The notes: generated from the sequence alone by a model not told the origin. 64,000 nt of DNA from Rhodospirillales bacterium 69-11 (GCA_001898425.1 MKTV01000117.1:42173-106172), one strand, 5' to 3'. Counted from the first letter of the stretch, positions 25,970 through 35,210 are shown. Numbers and translations: made by a program.

Positions 25970-27733
25970 TCAGCGGGCGGACAGCGTCTCGAACACGTCG
26001 CCCGCGGGCCGCCGGCCCAGCACGTGCCGCTCGTGCCACAGCGCGTAGAACAGCAGTTTCCAGCACGCGAAGCCGTGGCGCCAGCGTCGGATGTCTCGAA
26101 ACAGCGCCTCGACCCGGTCGGGATGGGCGATCTCCGCGACCCCGGCCTGCGCCGCGACGAGCGGGCCGAGCCGCGCACCGCTCGCTTTGATCCAGGTGCC
26201 GATCGGGACGGTGAAGCCCTGCTTCGGCGCGAAGGGCCGCGCGACCGGCAGCGCCTGCTCCAGCCATTTGCGCAGGATGTATTTCCCCATGCCGTCGCGC
26301 AGCTTGAGCCCGTCCGGCAGCCGGAACGCCGCGTCCACGATGCCCCGGTCGAGGAACGGCGTCCGGCCCTCCACCGCATGCGCCATCAGGCAGCGATCGA
26401 GCTTCAGCAGCAGGTCGTTCGGAAGCCACTCGGCGATGTCGACCGCCTGCGCCATGCCCAGGCGGGACAGGCCGGACTCGCTCGCGCGGGCCTCGGTCGC
26501 GGCGATGCCGTCGCGCCAGGCGGTCGGCCGCGTGCGCAGGACCTGGACCTTGTCGAAGCTGCCGCGCGCCCACATCGCGCGACCGCCGCGCCACCAGGGC
26601 CGCATCGCGCTCGCATAGCGGGGATAGCCCGCGAAGATCTCGTCGCCGCCCTCGCCGCTGAGCACCACCTTCACGTCCTGCCGCGCGCGGCGGGCGAGGA
26701 ACCAGGTCGGGATGATCGCGTAATCGGCGGCCGGGTCGTCCATGGCGGCGACGATCTCGGGCAGATGCCGCCAGACCATCGCCTCGGTCACCTCGATGCG
26801 CTCGTGCCGCGCACCGACGGCCTTGGCGACCGTCTCGGCATGCTCGCGCTCATCCGCGGCTTCCGGCACGTCGAAGCCGGCGGTGAAGGCGAGCACGGGC
26901 TCCTCGTTGAGGCGCGCCATCAGCGCGATCAGCGTGGCGCTGTCGACCCCGCCCGAGAGGAACATGCCGTACGGCACGTCGCTGCGCTGGTGCAGCTCCA
27001 CGCTCTCCATCAGCGCGCGGTCGAGCCGCGCGAGCGCGGTTGCCTCGTCGATCTGTTCGGGCGGGCCGCCGGGCAGCGCGTGGATCCGCCGGCGGTCGAG
27101 CACGTTGCCGTCGGCGCAGGTCAGCGTCTCGCCTGGCAGCACGCGCTGGATGCCTTCGAAGATCGTCTCCGCGCCGGTGGTGAACTGCAATTGCAGCAGC
27201 TCCTCCCGCGCGGCGGGGCGCACCGACCGGGGAACGAGGCCGGATTCCAGCAGCGCCTGCGCCTCGCTCGCGAAGGCGAGCCCGCCGGCGACCTGCGCGA
27301 CGTAGAGCGGCTTGATGCCGAACGGATCGCGGCTGAGCGTGACGGTGCGCTGCGCCCGCTCGTGGATGGCGATGGCGTACATGCCGCGCAGCGTCTCGGC
27401 GTAGGCGGAACCTTCGCGCAGCCAGAGATGCAGCGGGGATTCGCAGTCGCTGCCGGTTGCGAAGGCGGTGTCAGGCATGCCGGCGCGCAGGTCGCGGTCG
27501 TTGTAGATTTCCCCATTGGCCACGAGGGTCGCGGGGCCGGCGAACAGCGGCTGGTCCCCGGTCACCAGGTCGATGATGGCCAGGCGGTTCTGGGCCAGCG
27601 CCACGCGGCCCACCACCGCGTGGCCGGAACCGTCGGGGCCGCGATGGCGCAGGGTCTCGATCAGGCGGGACACGGTCGCCGGATCTGGGGGCGGCGCGCC
27701 CGACGACAGGATCAGGCCGGCGATGCCGCACAT
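25970..27733 (-). CDS. asnB: Asparagine synthetase (glutamine-hydrolysing)
   Basis: This 587-aa enzyme makes asparagine from aspartate, ATP and glutamine. MCGIAG at 27,733 is the start, so Cys2 becomes the N-terminal nucleophile of the class II glutaminase domain. RHRGPDG, NRLAIIDL and VANGEIYN follow within residues 1-190. The synthetase domain has the ATP pyrophosphatase loop SGGVDS (about 270) and SGEGGDEIFAGY. The longer frame to 27,748 would mask the catalytic Cys. Length and order match AsnB. Some AsnB-like proteins amidate cell-surface or natural-product substrates instead, so an alternative acceptor is possible next to the secreted-protein genes. Confidence 0.88.
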   Translation of the reverse strand: MCGIAGLILSSGAPPPDPATVSRLIETLRHRGPDGSGHAVVGRVALAQNRLAIIDLVTGDQPLFAGPATLVANGEIYNDRDLRAGMPDTAFATGSDCESPLHLWLREGSAYAETLRGMYAIAIHERAQRTVTLSRDPFGIKPLYVAQVAGGLAFASEAQALLESGLVPRSVRPAAREELLQLQFTTGAETIFEGIQRVLPGETLTCADGNVLDRRRIHALPGGPPEQIDEATALARLDRALMESVELHQRSDVPYGMFLSGGVDSATLIALMARLNEEPVLAFTAGFDVPEAADEREHAETVAKAVGARHERIEVTEAMVWRHLPEIVAAMDDPAADYAIIPTWFLARRARQDVKVVLSGEGGDEIFAGYPRYASAMRPWWRGGRAMWARGSFDKVQVLRTRPTAWRDGIAATEARASESGLSRLGMAQAVDIAEWLPNDLLLKLDRCLMAHAVEGRTPFLDRGIVDAAFRLPDGLKLRDGMGKYILRKWLEQALPVARPFAPKQGFTVPIGTWIKASGARLGPLVAAQAGVAEIAHPDRVEALFRDIRRWRHGFACWKLLFYALWHERHVLGRRPAGDVFETLSAR

Positions 27734-27904
27734 CGGGGCGCACTCCACACGTGGCGATGGTCGCCCGCCACGGGCGCCTCGGCAGGGCGCCTACCTAGAA
27801 CAGAACGGCGCCACGGCCAACGCCCCGTCCTCCTGGTTCCGGCCGACCAATGAGCGGAACGCCGGCGCGCCCCCCGCGTTGTGGTGCGGAGAGCGAAGGA
27901 GACC

Positions 27905-28084
27905 ATGATGAAGCAGCCGCACACCGAACGGGGCGTCGAGCACACGGACGACCAGCAGAACACCGGCAACCACAAGAAGCCGGGCGCTCCCGAGTCCGGC
28001 GGCGCCGACCGGTTCGGCGGCACGCGCGCCGGGGCCGAGAACGTGGAGAAGAAGAGCGGCGGTTCCTCCTCCGACAAGGGCTGA
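27905..28084 (+). CDS. Small hydrophilic protein, function unknown
   Basis: This 59-aa protein is rich in Gly, Lys, Asp, Glu and Ser, with no hydrophobic stretch (GGADRFGGTRAGAENVEKK near residues 32-50). It is probably disordered. AAGGAG lies just upstream of ATG 27,905. It resembles small stress-associated hydrophilic proteins by composition only. Its stop codon lies in the first copy of a short direct repeat. Function is not recognised. Confidence 0.6.
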   Translation: MMKQPHTERGVEHTDDQQNTGNHKKPGAPESGGADRFGGTRAGAENVEKKSGGSSSDKG

Positions 28085-28142
28085 GCCGTTGATGGGCTGA
28101 GCCGTCGAGACGAGCTGAGCCGTCGATGCGCTGAGCCGTCGA
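28080..28142. repeat. Four direct copies of a 13-bp motif
   Basis: GCTGAGCCGTYGA occurs at 28,080, 28,096, 28,114 and 28,130, spaced 16, 18 and 16 bases. The first copy contains the stop codon of the small upstream gene. Spacers are only 3-5 bases, so this is not a CRISPR array. It looks like slippage duplication of a gene end, or a set of regulator sites. Confidence 0.7.
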
Positions 28143-28162
28143 CAGGAGCCAAGCCGTGTTGG

Positions 28163-28193
28163 AACGCGCCGGGGACGGGTGCCCCGGCGCGTT
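28163..28193. terminator. 12-bp hairpin between convergent genes
   Basis: AACGCGCCGGGG and CCCCGGCGCGTT form a perfect 12-bp stem around a 7-nt loop. It sits between the ends of the small plus-strand gene and the large minus-strand Hint gene. There is no T-run, but the position suggests a bidirectional transcription stop. Confidence 0.6.
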
Positions 28194-28205
28194 CGCGTTC
28201 GGCAG

Positions 28206-31200
28206 TCAGGCGGCCGCGCGACGAGGTGCCGTCTTGCGGGAAGATCCCGTCTTCGCGAGCCGCCGCCGCACGGCGTCCAGCCGCGGCCCGGTGACCACCA
28301 GGGGCGCGTAGCCCTCGGCCTCCCAGACGCGGCTCGCGAAATCCGGGAACAGCGCGACCGGCCCGGGCGCATTGGCGAACCGCCCGCGATCCCCGGTGTC
28401 GAGATACGTCTCCACCGGCATCCCCTCCGCGAACACCACGTGATGCCGCGCGAGCTCCAGGTGGAGGTAGTGCACCGCCGGCATGTCCCGCGTGGAGAGC
28501 TGGGCGATGCTGCCGCCGTTCACCAGGTGCTTGACCGGGATCAGCACGCCGTCGACATGGACCGCGTGATCGGGGGAGAGCAGCAGCGGCCGCTCCGGCT
28601 GGGCCGGCCCGAACGCATCCGCCGCGATCCGGATCGGCAGCACCGAACCCGGGGCGGGATGGCGGGTGACGTCGATGCTGCGCCGCCCGATCCAGCCGAT
28701 CGGCCGCGCGACGCCATCGATGCAGGTCACCTCCTCCCCCTCCCGGAGATGCTCGACCGGCACGGGCCCGTTCGGCGTCCGGATCGTGGTGCCGGCCGCG
28801 AAGCAGGTCACCAGCGTGATCGCGAGCCCGTCCGCCTCAGGGTTGGTGAACAGCGTCGGATACAGCGTGCCGAGAAGCCCGCCATCCAGGCCCGCGGTGC
28901 CGCCGATGCTCTCGATGGCGAGCGAGCCCGCCAGGTTCGTGGGCAGCAGGATCGAGTCGACCAGCACATTGCCCTGGTTAACCGCGAGGCGGCCGACCGT
29001 GGGGTCGTAGCTGATGCTGCTCCCGGCGAGATCGAGGTCGGTCAGTGCGATCGTGTCGCCGATGCCGAAATCCAGGATCGTCGCCCCGTTCAGGATGCCG
29101 CTTGCGCCGGCGACGACGTCGGCGCCGAGGCCCGTCACGATCGTGCCGTTCGCCCCCGCGGGAATGATCAGGTCGGAGAACGTGGTGCCCTGCATGATGG
29201 CGTTGGTCAGGGATTGGACGATCTGCCCATCGCTCGTGACGTCGTCGACCAGGTAGAGCGCGTTCGGATCGAGCCGGAAGATCGTGATGTCGGCCGGGTC
29301 CGTCTCCGTCCAGTACTGCATTCCGTGGATGCCGATCGCCTCGTAGCCGCTGGGGATGCCGGTCGCGACGTTGTCGAAGACGGTGATCGAGCCGCTGGAA
29401 TCGAGACCCTGCAGGATGGTGAAGGAGTGCGGGCCGCCATTGTCGGCCCAGCCGATGCGTAGGATGTCGCCGGCCTCGACCAGCGTGCTCCAGTTGGCCA
29501 CGGCGCTGCCGTCGTGCGGCGCGGCATAGTGGATCCGCCAAAACCCGCCGGCGACGTTCTGCGTGGGATCGGTGCTCCAGGTCTGGTAGACCATGCTCGC
29601 CCCGGCCGCGGCGGCGACCTCGTGCGCGATGTTGAAGCAGTCCTCGGTGTTCGGGGCGTTGCTGTAGAGCGCGGCGAAGGCGGTCGCGGCATTGACCACG
29701 TCCTGCGCGGTCGGCGCGCCCGATCGCAGGCTGGGCTGGGCGCAGGCGGTCGGGAAGGTGTTGATCTGGTAGGCGAGCGTATACGCCGCCTGGCCGCCCT
29801 CGGTCGCGGTGGTGACCTGGATGTCCGCGCCCGCCCAGATCAGGTTGCCGGCGACGTAATCCACCTTGTCGAAATCGGCCGCCTGCACCGTCAGGGCCGC
29901 ATCCGCCGGCACACGTGTCCCGTTCAGCGTCCAATAGGGCAGGGCGGGCTCGTTTGGATCCCAGTACGAGAAATAGCTGAGGTCCCCTTGGCTCGGGCTG
30001 CTCACCTGCACCTGGGTGATGGTGCGCGCGTAGTCGGTGCCGAAGGACTGGATCAGCAGGTGGCGGAGGGTGGTCGACTCTCCGGCGGACAACACCGCCG
30101 GCGTGGGCAGGGTGGTATAGAACAGGTCCTGGGTCACGGGATTGACGTCGGTGACCAGCACGCCGCCCGAACCATCGGCGCTCAGCCCGAAATCGGCACT
30201 GGCGTAATCGCCCGCGATCGCGAGCTGCGCGACCGCGGTGCCGGCGTTCCACAGCGTCAGGACGTCGGCATCGTCGTCGAACGTCGCGCTGGTGGCGCTG
30301 ACGCCCTGCAGGTCGATCGTGTCGCCGTTGCCGAAGCTTTCGATCGTGCCGAGGAAGCGGCCGGTCGGCGCCACGACGATCACGTTCTGATACATCGAGA
30401 CCTGCTGCTGCGGCCCGACCGTGCCAGCGACCGTGAGAGTGGAGCCCTGCGTGTCCATCTCGACCAGGCCGCTGCCGTCGAGCGTCGCGCCGGCGGCGAT
30501 GGTCATCGCGCCGTTCTGCACGATCCGGCCGAGATTGGTTAGCTCCCCACCCTCGACCGAGAGCGCGGATTCCCAGCCGATCACCACCTGGGCCGAAACC
30601 CCGTTCACGAACTGGCCTTGCGTCGTGCCGTCTCCCGCGAGGTCCAGCAGGAGCGTCGACCCGACTCCGGTCGATCGCAGCGTGCCGTCGGACGTGACGC
30701 TGCCGCGCACCGCGAGGGTGCCGACGTCGTGCGAGGCGGAGACCGCGATCGTCAGGTCCGGCCCGATCGTCCCGCTGCCCAGCACGAGGTCGGCGCTGGT
30801 TCCGTTCAGCAGGATCACCCCGTCATCCAGCACGCCGTGCTGCGCGAAACCGGCGGTGGTGATCGTGGCCGTGCCGGCGGAGATGATCGCGGTGTCGCCG
30901 GGCAGCGGGTAGGAGTTGGGCGACAGCGTGCCCGCCGTCGTCCAGTTGTCGGCGTCGAACCAGTCGCCCGCGGCAACGGCCCAGGTTCGGATGTCGACGA
31001 TCTGCACCTGCGACCCGCCGGCTCCGTCGTCGCCCACGAAGATCTGCTGCCGGGTCAGCGGCACCGAACTGGTCAGGCCGAATCGCGCGACCAGCGGATT
31101 GCTCGAGCTGGCATCGCCGCCCGAGACGGTGAGGGTGGCCGTGCCGGTGTTGTAGGACCATTTGTCCGAGGGCGCGTTCAGCAGGTCGATGCCGTCGCCC

Positions 31201-31856
31201 TTGAGGAAGTTCACGACGCTGCCCTGGAAGGCGAGCGGGTCGCCGATCTGCAGCGTGCCGCCCACGCCCTCGAAGGCGATCGTGACGCCGGATGCGACGG
31301 TGCCGTCCAGCCGGACCACGCCAGCCGCGCCCACGACGATGGTGCCCGCGCCTTGCAGCACGCTGCCGCTGCCCAGGGTCAGCGTGCCCGATCGGACGGT
31401 CATGACGCCGCCATCCACGATCGTGCCGCCGTTGATCGTGACCTGGTCCCCGTTGTCGACCAGCACCGACCCGGTGAGGGACAGGATCCCAGTCGTCCCG
31501 GCGTCCGGCACCACGTCGATCGCGAGCGCGGCGCCCGGCGCGGTGGCGAGGAGGGTTCCCGCGTAGCTCACCGATCCTGTGAGGGTGAGTTGGGCCGCCC
31601 CGGTCGCGTCGAGGACGAAGCCGGTGCCGAAACCCTCATCGGCGACGGAGAGGCCGGCCGGGGTGGCGGATACGGTGCTGCCGATCGCGACCTGGATGTC
31701 GCCGAACGGGCCGTTGGCGAGGGCGTCCGCGGCGCTGATCGTGGCGGTGCCGGCGGCGATGGTCGCCAGGTCTCCGTCCTGCGGCACGCCGCTTGGCGAC
31801 CAGCTCGCCGGGTCGTACCAGGCAGCAATCGAGCCTTGGAAGAACCGAGACACCAT
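28206..31856 (-). CDS. Large beta-repeat surface protein with papain-like region and Hint domain
   Basis: This is a 1216-aa protein with no Sec signal. Residues 1-620 are Gly/Thr/Val/Ser-rich repeats like autotransporter passenger beta-helices (blocks such as GTATISAADALANG, GTLTLGSGSVLQGAG, and a repeated DWFDADNW/AWYDPASW motif). Residues about 625-720 form a linker. Residues about 725-860 resemble a papain-like (NlpC/CHAP-type) domain: Cys740 in TEDCFNIAHEV and His810 in GGPHSFTILQG, then VFDN. GTTFSDLIIPAGANG and GLGADVVAG precede Cys1018, which opens a Hint_2 domain (CFAAGTTIRTPNG, LSPDHAVHVDG, 1018-1190). ATG 31,856 follows AGGAG at a long 12-base spacing. It is likely exported by type I secretion; a role in adhesion or contact processing is inference. 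Confidence 0.75.
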   Translation of the reverse strand: MVSRFFQGSIAAWYDPASWSPSGVPQDGDLATIAAGTATISAADALANGPFGDIQVAIGSTVSATPAGLSVADEGFGTGFVLDATGAAQLTLTGSVSYAGTLLATAPGAALAIDVVPDAGTTGILSLTGSVLVDNGDQVTINGGTIVDGGVMTVRSGTLTLGSGSVLQGAGTIVVGAAGVVRLDGTVASGVTIAFEGVGGTLQIGDPLAFQGSVVNFLKGDGIDLLNAPSDKWSYNTGTATLTVSGGDASSSNPLVARFGLTSSVPLTRQQIFVGDDGAGGSQVQIVDIRTWAVAAGDWFDADNWTTAGTLSPNSYPLPGDTAIISAGTATITTAGFAQHGVLDDGVILLNGTSADLVLGSGTIGPDLTIAVSASHDVGTLAVRGSVTSDGTLRSTGVGSTLLLDLAGDGTTQGQFVNGVSAQVVIGWESALSVEGGELTNLGRIVQNGAMTIAAGATLDGSGLVEMDTQGSTLTVAGTVGPQQQVSMYQNVIVVAPTGRFLGTIESFGNGDTIDLQGVSATSATFDDDADVLTLWNAGTAVAQLAIAGDYASADFGLSADGSGGVLVTDVNPVTQDLFYTTLPTPAVLSAGESTTLRHLLIQSFGTDYARTITQVQVSSPSQGDLSYFSYWDPNEPALPYWTLNGTRVPADAALTVQAADFDKVDYVAGNLIWAGADIQVTTATEGGQAAYTLAYQINTFPTACAQPSLRSGAPTAQDVVNAATAFAALYSNAPNTEDCFNIAHEVAAAAGASMVYQTWSTDPTQNVAGGFWRIHYAAPHDGSAVANWSTLVEAGDILRIGWADNGGPHSFTILQGLDSSGSITVFDNVATGIPSGYEAIGIHGMQYWTETDPADITIFRLDPNALYLVDDVTSDGQIVQSLTNAIMQGTTFSDLIIPAGANGTIVTGLGADVVAGASGILNGATILDFGIGDTIALTDLDLAGSSISYDPTVGRLAVNQGNVLVDSILLPTNLAGSLAIESIGGTAGLDGGLLGTLYPTLFTNPEADGLAITLVTCFAAGTTIRTPNGPVPVEHLREGEEVTCIDGVARPIGWIGRRSIDVTRHPAPGSVLPIRIAADAFGPAQPERPLLLSPDHAVHVDGVLIPVKHLVNGGSIAQLSTRDMPAVHYLHLELARHHVVFAEGMPVETYLDTGDRGRFANAPGPVALFPDFASRVWEAEGYAPLVVTGPRLDAVRRRLAKTGSSRKTAPRRAAA

Positions 31857-31921
31857 GGCGCGCTATATCTCCTGACTGCCCCTCGGGGACTGCCCAAAAA
31901 TCTGCCGGGTGGTCAATGTTT

Positions 31922-31956
31922 TTCCTTGTTTCTTGCAAACATTCCGTTGTTTCTTG
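31922..31956. promoter_or_regulatory. Paired TTGTTTCTTG direct repeats upstream of the Hint gene
   Basis: TTGTTTCTTG occurs at 31,926-31,935 and 31,947-31,956, each preceded by TTCC, so the copies are 21 bases (two helical turns) apart on one DNA face. They lie in an AT-rich island in the 295-bp divergent region between the large Hint gene and the PEPC-like gene. A TTGACC at the inner side on the minus strand may be a -35. This is a candidate regulator binding site. Confidence 0.5.
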
Positions 31957-32151
31957 GCGGAATACAGACTGCCCGTGGCGCGCCGAAAGATGGTGGCGCT
32001 CCGGATCGTGGACCGGATCCCCTCCGCCCGCTCCCCCCGACCCACAGCCGCGCGGCCGGTTCCCCGTCACGGCGCGGCGCAGGACACGGCGTGGGCATCC
32101 GGTGCGGATCGCTGTTGCTGCGCCGCACAAAACCCGGCACGATCCCGCGGC

Positions 32152-34944
32152 ATGGATGCTGATCTGGACCGCGCCGCCGCCCTCGCCGAGGATCTCATTG
32201 ACCTCACGGCGCGGCTGGGCGCGCGCGCCGACGAGGATCCGTTCGGCAACCCCGTCCTGCTGGTCGCCCTCGCCATCACCCGGCGCATGGACACCGGGGA
32301 GCTGACCCACGAGGCGATCGAGGCACTGATCCGCCACTTGCGCGACGCCGCGTTCGACGACCGCGCGGCACGCCTCGCGACCTATGTCGGCGGGATCGAT
32401 CCGGCGGCCAACGAGGCGGTGCTGGCGGACCTTGCACGCCACCTCCTGCGGCCGGACCCGAACGACAGTCCGGTCCGCTGGGCGGAATACCGCGCGCTGG
32501 TCGAGCGCACCCGCTTCGCCGCCGTCTTCACGGCGCATCCGACGTTCGCCCTGCCGCTGCCCGTGGGCCAGGCCCTGGCCGACACCGCGAGCGGCCGTCC
32601 CTCCCGCCGCTTCGACTCCCACCGGCCGCCCTCGATCACCCTGCAGGACGAGTTCGCGCAGGCGGTGGCCGCGATCGCGCATGGACGCGACGCGGTCGAC
32701 CGGTTCAACGCGGCGCTGATCACCACGGCGCGCACCGCCTGGCCGGATCGCTGGACGGACCTCGCGCCGCGCCCGGTCATCCTCTCGAGCTGGGTCGGCT
32801 ACGACACCGACGGGCGCACCGATATCGGCTGGTGGGACACGCTGCGGCTGCGGCTGGAGATGAAGCGGCTGCAGCTTGCGCGGCTGCACGCCCAGCTCGC
32901 GCCGCTGCAGAGCGCCGCGGCACTTGCCGACCGTGTGCAGCAAGCGCTCGAGGCGGTGACGGCGCAGCACGCCGCCTGCCCCGCCGGGCAGGACGGGGGC
33001 GCGGTCGCGCGGTTCGCCCAGGCCCTGATCGGGCAGCGCGACATCGCGCTGGTCACGCCCGAACCGCTGCTGCCGCTGTTCGCCGAGGCCATCGCCGCCG
33101 CGCCCGAGGACGACAAGCTCGCGCTGACGGTCGCCCGCGCCGGCCTCGTCTCACACGGGCTCGCCCTCGCGCACACCCACACCCGGCTCAACGCGGCGCA
33201 GCTCCACAACGTCGTGCGCCAGCGGATCGGCATCGCCGACCCGCCCGAGGATCCGTCGCACCGCCGCGCCCTGTTCGCCGCGATCAACACCGCGCTGGAC
33301 ACGGTGGAGCCGGAGGCGGTGGATTTCGGCGGGCTCCTGTCCGAACAGGCCTCGGCCGCGCGCCTCATGATGACGGTCGCGCAGATCGTGAAGCACGTCG
33401 ATGGATCGGTGCCAGTGCGCTTCCTGATCGCGGAGACGGAGACGGGCTACACGCTGCTCGCCGCGTTGTGGCTGGCGCGGCTGTTCGGCATCGAGCAGCA
33501 CATCGAGATCAGTCCGCTGTTCGAGACGGCGGAGGCGCTGGAGCGCGGCGCCCACGTGCTCGACGAGGCGCTGCGCAGCCCGCATTACCGCGACTACCTC
33601 CGCCGCACGGGCCGGCTCGCGCTGCAGTTCGGCTACTCGGATTCAGGCCGCTATGTGGGGCAGCTCGCCGCCTCCTACCTGATCGAGCGGTTGCGGCTGA
33701 AGATCGGGGAGACGCTCGAGCGCCACGGCGTGACCGGGGTCGAGGTGATCCTGTTCGACACGCATGGCGAGAGCATCGGTCGCGGGGCGCATCCCGGTTC
33801 TCTCGCCGACCGGCTGAAATACCTCTCGCCCACCGCGTCGCGGCAGGCGTTGAACAAGGCCGGCCTCGCAGTGCGGGAGGAGAGCGCGTTCCAAGGGGGC
33901 GACGGCTACCTGCTGTTCGGCACGCCGGAACTGGCGCTCGCCACGATCACGCGGATCGCCGAACAGACCTACCATCCGGCCGCCGGTCCGATCGAGGACC
34001 CGGTCTATGCCGACCCGGATTTCGCGGCCGATTTCTTCGCCACCATCCAGAGCGCAATGGGCGGCCTGGTGGAGGATGCCGGCTACGGCGCGCTGCTGGG
34101 GGCCTTCGGGCCCGCGCTGTTCGACCGCACGGGCTCCCGCCCCGCCGCGCGGCAATCGGATGGCATGGCGGGCAATGCACGCATCCGGCACCCGCGCGAG
34201 CTGCGCGCCATCCCGAACAACGCGATCCTGCAGCAACTCGGTTGGTGCGCGAACACGCTGCACGGGATCGGCGCCGCGGCCGCGCGCCATCCCGAGACCT
34301 TCCCGGAGCTGCGCGACGCCAGCCGCCGCTTCCATCGCGCGCTCGACCTCGCCGCGCACGCCCTGGCGCATTCCGACATCGACGTGCTGCGCGCGGTGAT
34401 CGCGACGCTCGATCCCGGCACCTGGCTCGACCGCGCGGCCCACACGAAGCGTCCGGGCCGGCGGGAGGCGCTGGTCGGCGTGGCCCGCGCGCTGGAGCGG
34501 CTGGGCATCTGGGCCGAGGCGCAGTCCATGTTCCGTCGCATCTCCGCCGATCATCTGGCGCTGCGAGGTGCCTGGCCCGAAGCCCCGCACATGAAGACGC
34601 GGGAGGTGCTGCTACACGCGCTGCGCCTCGCGCTGATCCAGCGGATCTGGCTGCTGGCGACGGAGATCTCCGATTTCTCACCGCGCCATGGCGTGACGCG
34701 CCCGGTGCTGGAAGCCGCGATCCTGCGGCTGGACATCGAGCCCTCGTTGCAATTGCTGAGCGAGATCTTTCCCGCGGCGCCCGATCCGGCGGTGGATGCG
34801 GATTACGGCGAGCCCGCCGCGCCACGCCGGTCCGCCGCCTACGCGCGCGAGCACCGCGAGATCTTCGAGCCGATGCGCCGCCTGTTCGGCATGGTCCGGG
34901 AGATCGCGACCGCCGTCACCCACGAGGTCGGCGCGTTCGGCTGA
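32152..34944 (+). CDS. Divergent phosphoenolpyruvate carboxylase-like protein
   Basis: This 930-aa protein has the length and motif order of PEP carboxylase, which makes oxaloacetate from PEP and bicarbonate. VFTAHPT carries the catalytic His129. GYDTDGR (216-222) stands where GGDRDGNP is usual. GYSDSGRYVGQ stands for GYSDSNKDAG. FDTHGESIGRGAHP (535-548) stands for FHGRGGSIGRGGGP. AIPNNAILQQLGW (about 686) replaces IPWIFGWTQ. Several Arg and Gly residues that bind PEP or bicarbonate in canonical enzymes are thus changed, though SIGRG is kept. ATG 32,152 begins the conserved region; the longer frame adds a low-complexity leader. It is either a distinct PEPC subfamily or a paralogue with another reaction. 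Confidence 0.75.
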   Translation: MDADLDRAAALAEDLIDLTARLGARADEDPFGNPVLLVALAITRRMDTGELTHEAIEALIRHLRDAAFDDRAARLATYVGGIDPAANEAVLADLARHLLRPDPNDSPVRWAEYRALVERTRFAAVFTAHPTFALPLPVGQALADTASGRPSRRFDSHRPPSITLQDEFAQAVAAIAHGRDAVDRFNAALITTARTAWPDRWTDLAPRPVILSSWVGYDTDGRTDIGWWDTLRLRLEMKRLQLARLHAQLAPLQSAAALADRVQQALEAVTAQHAACPAGQDGGAVARFAQALIGQRDIALVTPEPLLPLFAEAIAAAPEDDKLALTVARAGLVSHGLALAHTHTRLNAAQLHNVVRQRIGIADPPEDPSHRRALFAAINTALDTVEPEAVDFGGLLSEQASAARLMMTVAQIVKHVDGSVPVRFLIAETETGYTLLAALWLARLFGIEQHIEISPLFETAEALERGAHVLDEALRSPHYRDYLRRTGRLALQFGYSDSGRYVGQLAASYLIERLRLKIGETLERHGVTGVEVILFDTHGESIGRGAHPGSLADRLKYLSPTASRQALNKAGLAVREESAFQGGDGYLLFGTPELALATITRIAEQTYHPAAGPIEDPVYADPDFAADFFATIQSAMGGLVEDAGYGALLGAFGPALFDRTGSRPAARQSDGMAGNARIRHPRELRAIPNNAILQQLGWCANTLHGIGAAAARHPETFPELRDASRRFHRALDLAAHALAHSDIDVLRAVIATLDPGTWLDRAAHTKRPGRREALVGVARALERLGIWAEAQSMFRRISADHLALRGAWPEAPHMKTREVLLHALRLALIQRIWLLATEISDFSPRHGVTRPVLEAAILRLDIEPSLQLLSEIFPAAPDPAVDADYGEPAAPRRSAAYAREHREIFEPMRRLFGMVREIATAVTHEVGAFG

Positions 34945-35054
34945 CGCGCGACGACGCCCGTCATTTGCGATCGGCTGGCCCCGCGGTCAGCGATGCTCTG
35001 CCCCCCCTGCCGTCAGGGATCCGCTGCCCCCGCCGTCCGGGATTCGCCGCCCCG

Positions 35055-35158
35055 CCGTCATCGCCGGGCCTCGACCCGGCGACCCCCACCGGCACCCTGC
35101 GCCATGTGAGCCGAGGCCCGTGCCGGAGCGATCCGCGGGTCGAGCCCGCGGATGACGG
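35055..35158. repeat. Alphaproteobacterial palindromic element
   Basis: CCGTCATC (35,055) and GATGACGG (35,151) bound a 104-bp imperfect palindrome. It contains CGCCGGGCCTCGACCCGGCG and CCGCGGGTCGAGCCCGCGG sub-palindromes. It is of the dispersed GTCATCCCCGGGCTTGACCCGGG type common in intergenic DNA of alphaproteobacteria. It lies between the convergent PEPC-like and LysE genes and could fold into a transcription-stopping cruciform. Confidence 0.75.
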
Positions 35159-35210
35159 GGAGGGAGGGGCGGTGCGTCCCCGTGACCGATCCGCCGTCCT
35201 GGCGCGCCGC

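Noticed and set aside
23784..26594. 936-codon minus-strand open frame opposite the second protease and asnB end
   Set aside because: No family character; includes the 21-bp repeat as an Ala/Leu/Pro tract. The plus-strand protease has clear zinc and Hint motifs.
28080..28142. Possible CRISPR array
   Set aside because: Four 13-bp units with 3-5-base spacers do not match any CRISPR geometry and no cas genes are present.
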